Source: Plasmodium coatneyi
Taxonomy: Eukaryota > Apicomplexa > Aconoidasida > Haemosporida > Plasmodiidae
Reading direction: 5' to 3'
NCBI RefSeq assembly: GCF_001680005.1
Contig: NC_033563.1
Location: 1,938,501 to 2,002,500 of the forward strand
DNA length: 64,000 bases
The notes below the pieces were generated by a model that saw nothing but the letters and a program-made list of their open reading frames with translations, ran no database searches and was not told the DNA's origin. The translations under genes were made by a program, and so were the position numbers. This document shows, one piece after another, positions 24,242-37,000 of this stretch. Numbering within the stretch: position 1 is the stretch's first letter; each line of letters starts with the position of its first letter.

Positions 24242-25331
24242 GGTTCGTATGTAATTCCTTCGTATACAATGATTTTTTGTATTAAAAATGTACGCTGTTT
24301 CTTCCTATATATTTTTATATATAATAAATATTCAAAACTTGTGCACACTCTATAAATGTTACCTATAAGTAGCTATTAAATTTTTTACCTTCCCCCAGTT
24401 GTGCGCGCATATTTTGATGCTGGACCAAAAAAAATGTGTGTCAACATATATATTTTTATGTTTAATTGTTTTTTTTTTTTACAAAAAAAAATTATCAAAT
24501 AACTTCTAACAATCATTGTGTTGTACATATATATATATATGTATATGTGTATATGTATACATATACATAGTATCCCCATATCCTTCCCCTTCCCCTTTTT
24601 CATGGATGATCATTTTTATAACAAATATATATTATCATTTTTATAACAAAAAAAAGTTTTCATTTTAATAACAAAATATATATTATCATTTTAATAAAAA
24701 AAATATGTTTTTTCCTTGCTATCCATGTATATTTTTTTTTTTTTTTTTTTTTTTCCTATTCTTTTTTTTAATTTTTTCTCTTTTTTTCTGCGCTACCCGT
24801 TAGGAGTATTATTTCGCTAATGTTTCATTTATACACACAAATTAAAAGAAAAAAAAAAGGAATAAGAAGGAAAGAGAAGGAAAGGAAAGGAAATAAAAGG
24901 ACGGAGGAGGAAGCAATAGGAAGGAATAAGAAGGAAGGAAAGAAGAAAAGAATAACGAATAAGGAAAGGAAGGAATAAGAAGCAATAAGAAGTAAAGAAT
25001 AAGGAAAGAAGGAATAAGAAGGAAAGAAGGAATAAGAAGGAAAGAAGGAATAATAAAGGAAAGAAGGAAAGAAGGAAAGAAGGAAAGAAGGAATGAATGA
25101 AGCAAAGGAAGGGGGTCTAAGGAGGAAGGAGAGGGATCGTTTAAAGTAGGAAGGAAACGAGGTTCTAAGGAGGAGGAAGGGAAGGAAAGGAATGTCTAAG
25201 GAAGGAAGGAATGAAGAAAAAGAAGGAATAAGAAGGAAAGGAAGGTTTAAGAAGCAAAGAATGAATAAAAGGAAGGAAAGCTATATGAAAAACTTATTAT
25301 ACAAAATAGTATAAATGAAAAATAGGGAAAA
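24242..25331. other. Divergent spacer between KIR-5 and KIR-6 pseudogene
   Basis: AT-rich with TA microsatellite, then GGAATAAGAAGGAAAGAA purine repeats at about 24845-25280. The long open frame on the complement is a product of these repeats. No gene is seen. Confidence 0.5.
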
Positions 25332-26401
25332 ATGGTCCCAAATAAGAAGTCCAAAGAGGAGGATCCTTGTAATCAAGTAAGGAAAATTTAAAAACATTTC
25401 GTAAAATATTACATTTTGTAAAATATTACATTCGTCAAAATGTAAAAATAGCAAATTAGGAATGTGTGTGGAATGCTATATATTCTTTGTTGCATTCGTA
25501 GGGGCAATGCTTGCAACCGTTAAATTCAACAATGATGTTCAGTACACTGGAATATGGAGGAGGAAGCGAAAATAATTGTAATAATAAACGCACAGAAATA
25601 GGGAATAAAATAGTATGTGCATTAAAAACATATGGGGATCTTGCAGGATGCAAGGACAGGATTATAAATACTTTGTGTAGAGTGAGTTCATTGTCTATAG
25701 GGGGAGAACATGGAGCCAATAATCTCTTCTGTTATATATTCTATATTATTGGTTGGGAGATATAATAGCAAAGATAGGAGCGGAGGTAACAGCAACCCTA
25801 TTCCAACACCATCACAACTGATGACGACTTTACTTCTAAGTGCAGCGGCTACGGAAGAAGATGTAAGTCGCCATACTACTGAGGAACAAACACGGAGTCC
25901 ATCACAGGATGGAGCTCCTTTAATGCTGCACCTGCTGCTGTGTCTGGTGGTGCATTAGCTGCGATAGGATTACCAACAATTGTTGCTTTCTTTCTTTATA
26001 AAGTAAGTAAAATTAACATAATTATAATAGAGCTATATATATATGTCCATACATATATATATATATATATTTATATTTATACATATATTTTTATTCCTCC
26101 CTTCTTTTAGTACAATCTCTTACCTTCTTGCTTTGGTAATCACACTTTTGGAAATAGCAATAGGGTGAGAAGCAGAGGAAGAAGATCAACAATAAAACAT
26201 GAATTCGACACATTATCAGGCGACGATGATAACTCTTCTACAGAAACCTCAACAATAGCCCACACCGAATATTCAACAGAGTTGTCCACAGCAGATTCCA
26301 CAGATGGAGCATCTACCATACATAATGGTCAACAACCACGCAAGGAAGCAAATAGGGGACCAAGACAGAAGTCAAGAAATATACGTTACCATCGTAGGTG
26401 A
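25332..26401 (+). pseudogene. KIR pseudogene (KIR-6)
   Basis: Recognisable KIR remains. Exon 1 at 25332-25376 (MVPNKKSKEEDPCNQ, donor GTAAGG) and an exon 2 start at 25502 are intact. The frame breaks near the FYYWLGD motif: at about 25738 the reading changes to an FYIIGWEI-stop. Most of the ectodomain after the motif is missing. Several frame changes and stops follow to about 25930. The membrane-span region (APAAVSGGALAAIGLPTIVAFFLYK, then GTAAGT) and tail exon 26111-26401 (YNLLPSCFGN ... RNIRYHRR) are well preserved. The breaks are left as seen. Tail phrases (EYSTELSTA.S) match KIR-12, so it could still act as a sequence donor for gene conversion. Confidence 0.85.
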
Positions 26402-27611
26402 AAAAATAAAATGTCCTTCTCCATTAATTATAAATGAAGTGTGTAATGTCCCCCTTTTTTTCATTAATTATAAGTAGCTTGCAATGTGGATTCCGTTATC
26501 AACATCAATAATTATGTAAATGAAGGAAACAAATATAAAACATTTTGTATAATTTGATAATTTCATTTTTTATGAATCCACACATTTCATGCTTAGCATG
26601 AAAAGTGCTCCCCCCCCCCTTTAAACAGTGTGTGTGTGTTATTTACACTTTTTATCCTAAAGAGAAAGAAGGTTGATGGTAATAATAATGTGCAAAGGGA
26701 AATTGATATCTGCGTATGAAGAACTTTCCCCCGTATATAAATATATATATATATATATATACTGCAAAGAAAGAAATTACGTATAATTGAAAAAATTTCT
26801 ACCATTTGTTTTACATTTGTTTTACATTTGTTTTTACATTTGTCAACATATGTTCACATTTCTAACATTTGTTTTTACATTTTTTTTACATACGTTCACT
26901 GTTTGTTTTTACATTTGTTCACATTTCGCCCAATTATTATTTTGTTAACCATTATTTGGAACCGTTTTGAACCCTCCCTAAAGGTGCATGAGAACCTTTC
27001 CCTTAGCCATTTCTCCTTTTTTTTTTTTTTTTTCTTCTTTTAATTTGTTCCCATTTCTACTTTAATTATATATATATATGTACTAATTTAATACACATAC
27101 ATAGAGCGCGTTATTGTTAGTTGAAAAATTAAGCAATGTATATTATTAAAGAAAAAAAAGTAAAAACTTCCATATACATAATAATGGAAGAGTATAAATA
27201 ATAGTGTACATTTGTGTTCGGTATATAGTTATGCGTGACACCATTTCTGAATAATGTAGTGGATAGGGGAGGTGCGAAGAAATATATGAGGGAATTCCTG
27301 ATTTTTTTTTTTTTTCTTCTTTTTTTTTTTTTAGTTTACCATTATGGCACACTTCTTTCCTATATTTGTTCATCTTAATTACGTATGTATATAATGATTT
27401 GAAAAAAAAAATATACGATGAATTATGTTTGCTTAAGAAGGGAAGTAGTGTGTACGATCTAAAAAAGTTCGAATTTAATATGCATAATTGTAAGAGGGAG
27501 GGGAAATGGTATATAGGTTCCTATGTATACATATATGTATGAATAAATTTCTTAAAATAAAATATATATAATAATATACAAAGGAAGAAGAATAGTACCA
27601 ATATCGGAACC
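26402..27611. other. Intergenic DNA between KIR-6 pseudogene and KIR-7
   Basis: AT-rich. A short array of TTTACATTTGTT units lies at about 26805-26935. TA microsatellites are present. No gene is seen. Confidence 0.45.
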
Positions 27612-29917
27612 ATGACAGGTCATGTAAGTGGAGGCGTGGGGGGAACATAGAAAGTTCTATACTCTGCGTAATATTAATACCTAAGTTCACATACAACAAC
27701 AACAACAACCATATACAAAGTAAAATGAGAATATGGGGATATATATGCACACACTCATTTATATATTCTACTTCCATACAAATATTTTTAGGGTGGAAGT
27801 TCAAGTCCATTACCCTCAGAGGAAGTATATACTAAGTTGAACTCAGGTGTTAAACATTGTACATCCTCGCATGGAGGATGGAATCCTCGTACACTGGAAC
27901 AGAAGATAAAATATTCATTGAAAGCGTACAATGGGGAAAATTGGAAATGGATCAGTGAAATTCCAGGAAATTGGTGTTCCGTTTGTAATGGAGGAAAGGG
28001 GGGATTGGACAATTTGTCCGATAAGGAACGTTGCCCTTTTTTTTATTATTGGTTAGGTGACAAAGTGAGTAATGAAAAATTGACGGTGGAAGGTCATTTC
28101 GAACTGGTTATGAATACAATTTACTGGGACCTAAAGAAATACGGAGGTTCGTGCGACTGCACTAATCTATACCAAGGTATTGAGAAGAACCTCTTCGGAG
28201 GGGCTAAAATATTATATGATTGGTACTATAATTATACAACTATATTAAGGAATATGGAAGATGGCTGTAGAAAATACTGCAGTACGGGTGAATGTGAGAT
28301 CACATTCACTTTAGCTGAAGCAACATATAGAACAGTAAGTCAAAAGTGTGCACCTCTGTCTGGTGATGATTATTGTACTAAATTTGAAAACAAGAAAAGT
28401 GAAGAGGGTAGCGAATTCGCCCTACCCCAAAAAATAGAATGTACAGCACTACAACCTACAGAACTACTGCCACCACGGAAACCTACACTGGAGGTAAGAA
28501 AAGGGCGGGGCAACCAATATTAATAGCGCCTGTTCCTTATTCCATATGGATACACATACACATACAATTCATTTAACATTGTACCTACCGTGTAATAGAA
28601 ATGTGGTGAACATAGATATATATTCCTTCCTTATTTACATTTTATAGGGGGAAAAATGTAAGAGAGATTTACCCTCACAAACAATATATTGCGAATTGGG
28701 AAGTACCGACCAACAGTGTAGTGATAATGGTGGAACTGTAACAGATACAGTAAAAAGTTCACTTGACAGTATGATAAAGGGGTACGGTGGTCCACCTAAC
28801 TATGGGGAACCTACTGTAAAAGCATACTGTTACGCAGGACAGAAGAACAAAGAAGAGGGGGATCCGCCTAAAAACAAGTACTGTGACGCCCTATATTATT
28901 GGTTAGGCGAGGAGGTCTTCCGAACTTCAAACAACAAGGACCAATTTTCTACCGCCATGGGAAAAATCTACCAGGAACTGAAGCAACTGAACGAAAAAGG
29001 CCTTGATCACCCATGCAAGATTTTATATGATGGAGGGAAGGACAACATTAGCTGGGACATTTTCACCAAAATGAAAATACTATACGATTATCAAAAGGAT
29101 AAGAGTACTGTAACAGCGGGAACAAGTACAGGGGATCCCTGTCCTGTACAATATCAAACATACCTAAAGAACGTAAAGTGTGCTTATGAAACTGTACGCG
29201 CGAAGTGTACAGGAGGGAAAAATAGTGGAAGTGGGTGGTGTGATAAATTTGAGCAATGGCATCCGCAATACGAGAAGAACGAGGATTTGGATGTGGGGTG
29301 TGTACTGGAAAAAACAAAGGAATGTACAGAGGCAGGTAGTCCTGAATTACAGGAGAGTCTAGAACCGCCCAATAGTGCAACCACCTCCTCCCCTGCTACA
29401 GCGGTTGCTGCTGTCTCTTCCGTCTCTGCATTAGTTGGATTACCTGCATTAGGATTCTTCTTATATAAGGTAGTAGTACATAATTATTACTACTATATAT
29501 TTGAAATATACCAATATACGTATATATGTATATATATGTGTATATATTTATATATATGTATATATATGGGCATATATATATATGTATGTACATATATATG
29601 TTATATCTATCTAATTCATATTTCAACCCGCCTCCTTCCATCCTTCATATTAGTATACTTCCTTACCATCTTGGTTACGTACACAATTTGGAAGGAATAG
29701 AACAGGAAGCGGAAAAAGATCCATTAGAGGAGAATTCGACACATTCACCGAAGGTGCCTCAACGTTCGATTCAAGCGAATACTCAGCAGTAGCTTCAATA
29801 GCATCTACAACAGATGAATCTACCATCTATAATGAACGGCCGCATAGAAGAACGGGAACAGGAAGAACAAATACGGCACCAAATGGTCGAAATAATATAC
29901 ATTATCATGCAACGTAA
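27612..29917 (+). CDS. KIR protein with two ectodomains (KIR-7)
   Basis: Exons 27612-27623 (MTGH, donor GTAAGT), 27792-28493, 28648-29469 and 29654-29917 join in phase 0 to 599 residues. Each of exons 2 and 3 encodes a full PIR ectodomain. Domain 1 (about 5-238) has PLPSEEVYTKL at its start and FFYYWLGD. Domain 2 (about 239-490) starts GEKCKRDLPSQTIYCEL and has LYYWLGEE. The membrane span is at about 490-512 (AAVSSVSALVGLPALGFFLYK). The tail starts YTSLPSWLRTQFGRN and ends NNIHYHAT. The domain-linking exon boundary is phase 0 on both sides, which suits duplication or swapping of whole ectodomain exons. The intron before the tail exon is a TA/TG microsatellite. Confidence 0.92.
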
Positions 29918-31141
29918 TGTCCCCCTTTATTAACTACACATGACATATAATTATCCCTACCACACTCTACTAATAATATCACCACACCACACTAACAACA
30001 ACACCACTCCAATAATACCACCAACAACACTAACAACAGCAACAACAATTACACAACAAACAACAACAAACGATACAAACAACTACTACAACGACCTTGT
30101 AACAAACAAAACAAACAACCACACTAACAACAACACCACACTAACAACACAACACTCTAATAATTCCCCCCTTAATACCACACCACACACTCTAATAATA
30201 ATACAGCATCACATCACACTCTACTAATAATAATATACACCAATACCACACTGAGAACACTGAACAAAGAAAAAAGAACAAAGCACCAAAAAAAAAAAAA
30301 AAAAAAAAAATTTTTGAGCTACTTCCACAAAGAACTAATACATATTGAATGTAATATATGAATGTGTAAATATTTGTGAATAGTAAACTATGTGAATAGT
30401 GTAAACATATATGTGAATAGTGTAAATATATATGTAAATAGTGTAAATATATATGAGAATAGTAAACTATGTGAATAGTGTAAATATATGTGAATGTAAA
30501 TGTGTGAATGTAATATTGAATGTAATATTCAATAAATTCATATACACATTGATGGAAGGAAGGGGAGGAGGAATAAAAAAAAATTGCACTCCCTCCCCCG
30601 TATATAAGTAACAACTGAGGAGCACATGCCTTAATAATATAATGCAATGTTCCTTGAATAATGTTTTCCGAACCATTAGGAACAGTCACGTGCACAGAAT
30701 GCACAACGCAACAGCACAATAATGTACAGCACAATAATGTACAGCACAATAGAGTACAGTGCAATACCATAATACAGTGAGTATATAAATAAAGGAAAGT
30801 TGTATGTAAAAAAAAAAAAGGGGAGGTGTATCCCTCTCTTTTTTTGACTTCTTTTTTGACTTGTTATTTTGTCATTGCAACATATATATTTGTTCGTATG
30901 TGTATGTGCATTAACTACTATATACATATGTAATAATTTTCATACGTACATGTGTAGTGTCCTATAATTATTCGAGAATTAACGAATGTCTAGTATTCAC
31001 AGAGTAAAAATTCCAATATTCATCAATAACCACCATCGAAGAGGCACAATTTTTTTATACTGCCCCTTCTTTCGAATATATAGAGGAAAGTTTAATATAA
31101 AATTCCATATATATACACATAGAAGCACTTATATAAGAACC
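29918..31141. other. Intergenic DNA between KIR-7 and KIR-8
   Basis: An (AAC/CAACA)n-like region at 29940-30240, poly-A, repeats of GTGAATAGTGTAAATATATAT at about 30370-30510, and CAGCACAATAATGTA repeats near 30710-30760. No gene is seen. Confidence 0.5.
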
Positions 31142-32933
31142 ATGACAACAGTACAGGTAAGGGGTAGAGTAAAAAAAAAGGAAAGAGAAGAAAGGAAAGG
31201 TTTCCTTCCTGCTTTCATTTCTTTCCTTTTCTTTTTCTTTCTCCTTTTTAACATTACAAAAGAGCACATAAAAGGGGGGAAGCACATATATATATAACAT
31301 TTCGAATGTATAATATAATATAACAAAATATCCAAAAAAAAGAGGAAAATACATATATATAAAAACTTACACTTGCATATTCCACTTCTTTCTTCTGCCA
31401 ATCATTTATATTTGCAGGCGCCCAATCGAACAAGTTTCCCTTCATGGACCAACTTCTATGGCCCATTCGAAAAAAGCACAGGATCATGTGAAGATAGTAC
31501 TGCGCAAACAATATGGCAGCAGCTGCATGGAGAAACTAAAATGACGGGATACAAAGATAAAATTAAAAGTGCTGCGTGCTATGTGTCTGCAATGTATGAG
31601 CACCAGAAGAATACACATAAGGAAGACCGATGTAACTTCCTATATTATTGGATAGGGTATGAATTATCTAGGAGTTCAATAGATAACCAAAAGTTCAGAA
31701 GCCTCCTAACTCCTATTTGCTCAAGCATAAGTACTGCATATCAGGGCAAGGGATGTAAAATTATTCGTACACCTGCTGACATGAACCTCTTTATTGAAAG
31801 GAAAAAAATACTTGATTTTATTACTGATTATGAAGCTATAGAGGAAGATATAGAGAGAAATGGGCTTAGTCTTAAGAACGAGTGGTCAAATTACCTAGGT
31901 AATGTTCATACAGCATGTGAAACTGTGAAAAACGGTTGCCCAGGGGGGAAAACGGAAAGTGAGTACTGTAAACATTTCAATACTAATTATAAATATTACT
32001 GCGAGGAGAAATTGTCCGGATTGCAATCTAAATTAGAATTATTAGAGAAAAGTAAAACAGAGGCAGAACAGCAAGCACAAACAGCATCCACCCAATTAAA
32101 TGATGCATTAAGTAAAGCGAGTGCTGCTTCTTCTCTTTCTTCTGCTTTTGGTACCATAGCCCTACTCGAATTACCAGCATTGACATACTTTCTCTATAAA
32201 GTAAGTACAATTACAAATAATAGTACTTAAACCTTCCTTCATGCTCCTTAGACCGACCTTCCTTTCCTTCCCTCCTCCTTAGACATTCTTTTGCTTCCTC
32301 CTACTTAGACCCTTGCTTCCTCCCTTAGACACTCCTTTCGTTCCTTTCCTTAGACCCATTCTTTTCCTTTCTCCGTAGACCCCTTTCCTTCTTTTCCTAC
32401 TTTCTTTTATTTCTTCCTTCCCTTCCCTTCCATCAAACACCCCCCCTAACAACCTTCGTTCCACCTACCACCACCCCTAACAACCTTACTTCCACCACCC
32501 TAACAACCCACCTACCACCTTACCACCTAACAACCATTCCTTCCATCGACCACCCCTAACAACCTTACTTCCACCACCCTAACAACGCTTCCTTCCAACT
32601 ACCAGCCACCTAACAACCTTACTTCCTCCTCCTTAGACACCATTGCTTCCTTCCTTAGACCCCATAAACCTTTTTAATTCCCTTCCTTCCCTTTAGTATA
32701 AACCATGGTCTTCTTGGTTTGGTAACCACTCAAGTGGAAAAAGAAAGAGAAGATCAGCCGGACGTGACATTGACGATTTAACAGAAACTTCAACAATAGG
32801 TCCAACAACAGAGGATGATTCAACAGTATATGCTGTACAGTCTCGAAGGGGAAGAACAGGAACAAGAACCAATAATAGTACAAATAGTCATCGCAATGTA
32901 GGTCGCCAAAATATTGGTTACCAGAACATATAA
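31142..32933 (+). CDS. KIR protein with coiled-coil stalk (KIR-8)
   Basis: Exons 31142-31156 (MTTVQ, donor GTAAGG), 31418-32200 and 32697-32933, phase 0, 344 residues. The ectodomain has LYYWIGYE and ends in a heptad-like Gln/Glu/Lys/Ala segment (KLELLEKSKTEAEQQAQTAS) before the membrane span (about 244-266). The tail starts YKPWSSWFGN and ends NIGYQNI. It is a close paralogue of KIR-4, which shares the stalk type, the ASSLSSA.GT..LLEL.AL membrane region, the tail start, the repeat-filled intron and the position facing a SICAvar. The tail exon is too short and too Met-poor to be seen as an independent frame, but its splice site (CCCTTTAG) is clear. Confidence 0.92.
32240..32690. repeat. Pyrimidine minisatellite in KIR-8 intron
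   Basis: CCTTAGACCCTTGCTTCC-type and CCTAACAACCTTACTTCCACC-type units fill the intron, as in KIR-4. Confidence 0.75.
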
Positions 32934-33470
32934 GACCTGTAAAGGAATGTTTGCCGTCAAAGGAACATAAATAACACCGCACACAGAATGCATACAATGT
33001 AAGAAGCAAAAATGACCATTCTTCCTTTCTTTCCCTCGTTCCTTCTTTTTTCCTCCATTTCTTTTCTTTCCTTCCTTTTTTCTTTTTTTTTTATTCTTCT
33101 TCTTCATATTTCATTACTTTTTTTTATTTCCTTGCATGTGTTTGTTTAAATAACTGCATCAAGGGAAGGAGGTACTCCCAACGCGGATGCGGAAAAATGT
33201 GCTGACCTTATTTAAAGAAATATTTTTATTTAAAAAAAAAGCGAAAAAAAAGAAAATTATAAAGATAAAATTTTTGTAACAAAATGAATAAGCATTTTTT
33301 TTAATCTGCAATAAAGAAACAATTTTACCAAACAAATCAAAATAAAGTGAAGTGCGGAAGAAAATTTTTTTTTTTTCACGGCTTATATTCATTACACATG
33401 AACAATGTAAAAACACTTTCATGCAATAACGAAAAAAGAAAAAAATATATTTACTACACTTTAAAACGCG
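32934..33470. other. Spacer between convergent KIR-8 and SICAvar-B
   Basis: AT-rich and poly-T. It contains the AACAAATCAAAATAAAGTGAAG block shared with the 3' flanks of SICAvar-A and SICAvar-C. No gene is seen. Confidence 0.45.
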
Positions 33471-34031
33471 GAATCTGCACTTGGAAACTGCTCCTTAGGA
33501 ACATCTTCCTTTGGAACAAAGTCTTCCTCCCTAAAACACGAAATCTGAACTTTGAACCTCTTCCTTAGGAACAAAGTCTTCCTTCCCTAAAACCGGAACC
33601 TTAACATGGAAGCTGTTCCTCAGGAACAAAGTTTTCCTCCCTAAATCCGGAATCTGAATATTGGAACCTGTTCCATAGGACCTTTTCCTTAGGAACATCA
33701 ATCCTAAACCCGGAATTTGAACTTGAACTTTGAACTTGTTCCTTAAGAACATCATCCCTAGGAATACATTCCTTAGGAACAAAGTCTTCCTTCCCTAAAC
33801 ACGGAATCTGAACTTGGAAACTGTTCCATAGGAACATATTCCTTAGGAAGAAAGTCTTCCTTAGGAACCTCTTCCCTCAGAAACAGAGTCTTCCTCCCTA
33901 AACCTGGAATCTGAACTTGGAACCTCTTCTTTAGGAAGCAAGTCTTCCTCCCTAAAACCCGGAATTCTGAACTTGGAACCTGTTCCTTAGGAACACATTC
34001 CTTAGGAACACATTCCTTAGGAACATCAACC
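33471..34031 (-). repeat. SICAvar tail-type repeats beyond the SICAvar-B stop
   Basis: The coding repeat of the SICA cytoplasmic tail (GTTCCTAAGGAA..GTTCCAAGTTCAGATTCCGG sense, i.e. VPKE..VPSSDSGF) continues about 560 bp past the stop codon at 34032. It is spread over several frames because unit lengths are not multiples of three. Confidence 0.8.
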
Positions 34032-37000
34032 CTAAGAACTTGTTCCATAGGAACAAAGTCTTTCTTCCCTAAACCCAGAATCTGAACTTGGAACCTGTTC
34101 CTTAGGAACACATTCCTCAGGAAGAAAGTCTTCCTTAGGAACATCAACAATTGAAACTCGTTTCTCCGGAACCTTTTCTTCCTTTATGAATTCGCTTCCC
34201 ATAAATTCTTGAACAAGAATGGTGAAATAATCTTCCTTCGTGGAATGGAAGTCCCCTTTTTGACATTCGTCTAATACTTCTAAATGAATATCAATAATCA
34301 TGCGGCGACGTACATCACGACGACGACGACCAGCATGGCGACGACCAATGCCCTGTTTTTTTGGTCTCTTCCTTCTTCCCGTTGGAGCAGATCTTGGTTG
34401 TCTGCGTTTTTTTACTAAGGTATATGCATGTGGACCATCCGCCTGTTCCACATGATGAAGGAGTTGTTCTTGTAAAATTGGAGGACCACGTACTTGATGA
34501 TCTCTTCTGTAACGTCTTCTTTTACTGGGTAGGGCAAAATACTGAAAGATGGTAAAAATAAAAAAAAACGGGAGAAAATGTTTTTTAAGAGGCGTGAGTG
34601 TGTTGTTCCTAAGAATACTACATCCTACACACACACCCTAAAATGCGAAATCCTACAAACACACACCCTAAAATGCGAAATCCTATACATACACACCCTA
34701 AAATGTGAAATCCAACACACACCCTAAAATGAGAAATCCTACACACACATATACGAAAATGTGAAATCCTACACACACACATACTAAAATGTGAAATCCT
34801 ACACATTCACCCCTAAAATGTTAAATCCTGCGCACATCCTAAATTGCGAAATTCTATACAAACACATCCTAAAATGCGAAATCCTACACCCTCAACCCTA
34901 AAATGCTAAATCCTACACAAACATCCCTAAAATGTGAAATCCTACACAAACACCCTTAAATTGCGAAATCTTACAAACACACCGCCAAAATGTGAAATCC
35001 TACACAAACACCCTAAAATGCGAAATGCCACACACAACCCCGCACTCATTCATTCGCTTTAAGTTTTTTTTTTTTTTTTTCTTTCTTTTCTTACCTTCCA
35101 AAGGAGATAACTCATAACAGAAAAACCCATTAGAACAGGAATGGTAGGAAGGTATGGGGTAAGAACACCATCCCTTATATCCCATATATTCCATTCTACA
35201 ACCTTAGGTGGAGGTGGATCACCTGGTGATCGACTTGCCGCTTTTAATATCTTACCCTTCCGTTTCCCCAGTCCTGGTAAGGATGGTGCTGTTGTTGATG
35301 ATGTAACAGGTGTTGTCGAACTGTGTCCCCCGGTTGCACTTGATCCGTCGTCAGTTTTCTGAACTGGAGGTTGTGAACTACCTGGATCAGCATCATTAGA
35401 AGTTGGGCCACCTGGGCCACCAGCATCTATGTCATTATCTTCTACAGGTGTTTGAATTTCAGTAACTGCGGGTTGTGCAGTTTGCACTTCGGTTGCTAAA
35501 GGGGGAATGTCTTCAATCTTCCCACCCTCCGAGGGAACAACAGAACCATCTCCTGAATCAAAAATTTAAGTTAATAACGAAAAAAGGAAAAGTAAGGTTC
35601 GGTGCGTTCAGAGCACGGTAGCGCATATGGAATATAGCGTGCACCCCCTGGGTGCACTTCCCTCAGGAGGAAGTGTTCGTTCTTTTTTTTTATTATTACC
35701 TGAAGATTGGGGGGTGGCTGGTGGGCCGAAGGGGCCAGTGTGATCTTCACCTGAAGGGATATTTGTAGGGAGAGTAAAAAGTTCAGTTATATCTTCAGTG
35801 ACATTAATCTTACTTGCATTAGTGCCTGGAGCTACCCAGGTACCAAATTTCGGAGTATCATCTTCATTATCACCATCGTCCTTCACTGTAACATTCTGAT
35901 TATATATATCATCTAGGCACTTCATAGCATCTGCCATATTGTCATTTACTCCTCCATTTTCACAATTTATTGGTTTAGACTTACCTTTTTTCGCTAGATT
36001 AGAGTCCGTTAAATCTGCCTTCTTCCCTTGATTAGGGGTAGTGTCTACTTTTCCGTGTTTATCATGTTCACTCTCCTTATTCGAATTTTCCCCTTTATTT
36101 CCATCCAATAATTTCTCATTTTCCTCTTTAATTTGGTCTATTACTTCTGGTACATCCTGTTTCTCACTGCTCGTTTTTTCCCTACATGATTCGTCCCCAA
36201 TCCCTTCAAACATTTCCTTCACAGTACCCTTTTTCTTTTCTACTTTTTCCTTAATTATTCTATATACATTTTCCTGTCCTACATATAGATCACCAAAGTT
36301 TTCATATTTACACTTACTACACTCCGCTCCCTTGTCTTTACTCTTACACATTCTCTCTCTTGCATTATAAATTTGACTTAGAGTACTGAATGTTCTTTTA
36401 TTGGTTCCCATGTAGAAATGTAACCACATATTCAGCGCTTGACACTCTATTAACCTTTTCAAACTAGCATCCGAATCATCCCTTTCTCCTGCTCCCTTCT
36501 TTATTTCTTGAATCCTCCATAAATTTCCCAGAATGAATCTGCACCATTCCATGTCCTTCTTACATGGGTTCCCATTCCCTTCAAATTCCTTACATCCATC
36601 TTTTATAATACTTTCATCATATTTTTCCATTTCCTTATGGAAATCATCAATCATTTTTTTAATATCATCAATTAATTCTTTCTACAGGAAAAGGAAGAAA
36701 AAAAAATAAGTACCCAAACACTATTCCGGTACTCATACTCCAAATAGAATTCATGTAAAATGACATATATTGTAAGGTTATATACTATAGTACAGAAATT
36801 TCTTACATTCATTATATACCTGATGCATTGGATTTTCTCCCTCCCCATTTTTAATTTTAAAATATTGTTCCCTCAATTGATTGAATTCATCCGTTAATGC
36901 TTTATTCCCTCCTGGTCTGGGTGGTTTGGGTGATGGTGTAGCTTTCTGCACTATTTTCTTTATTTCATTCTTATATACGTCCACATTTTCCCCTTTCTTC

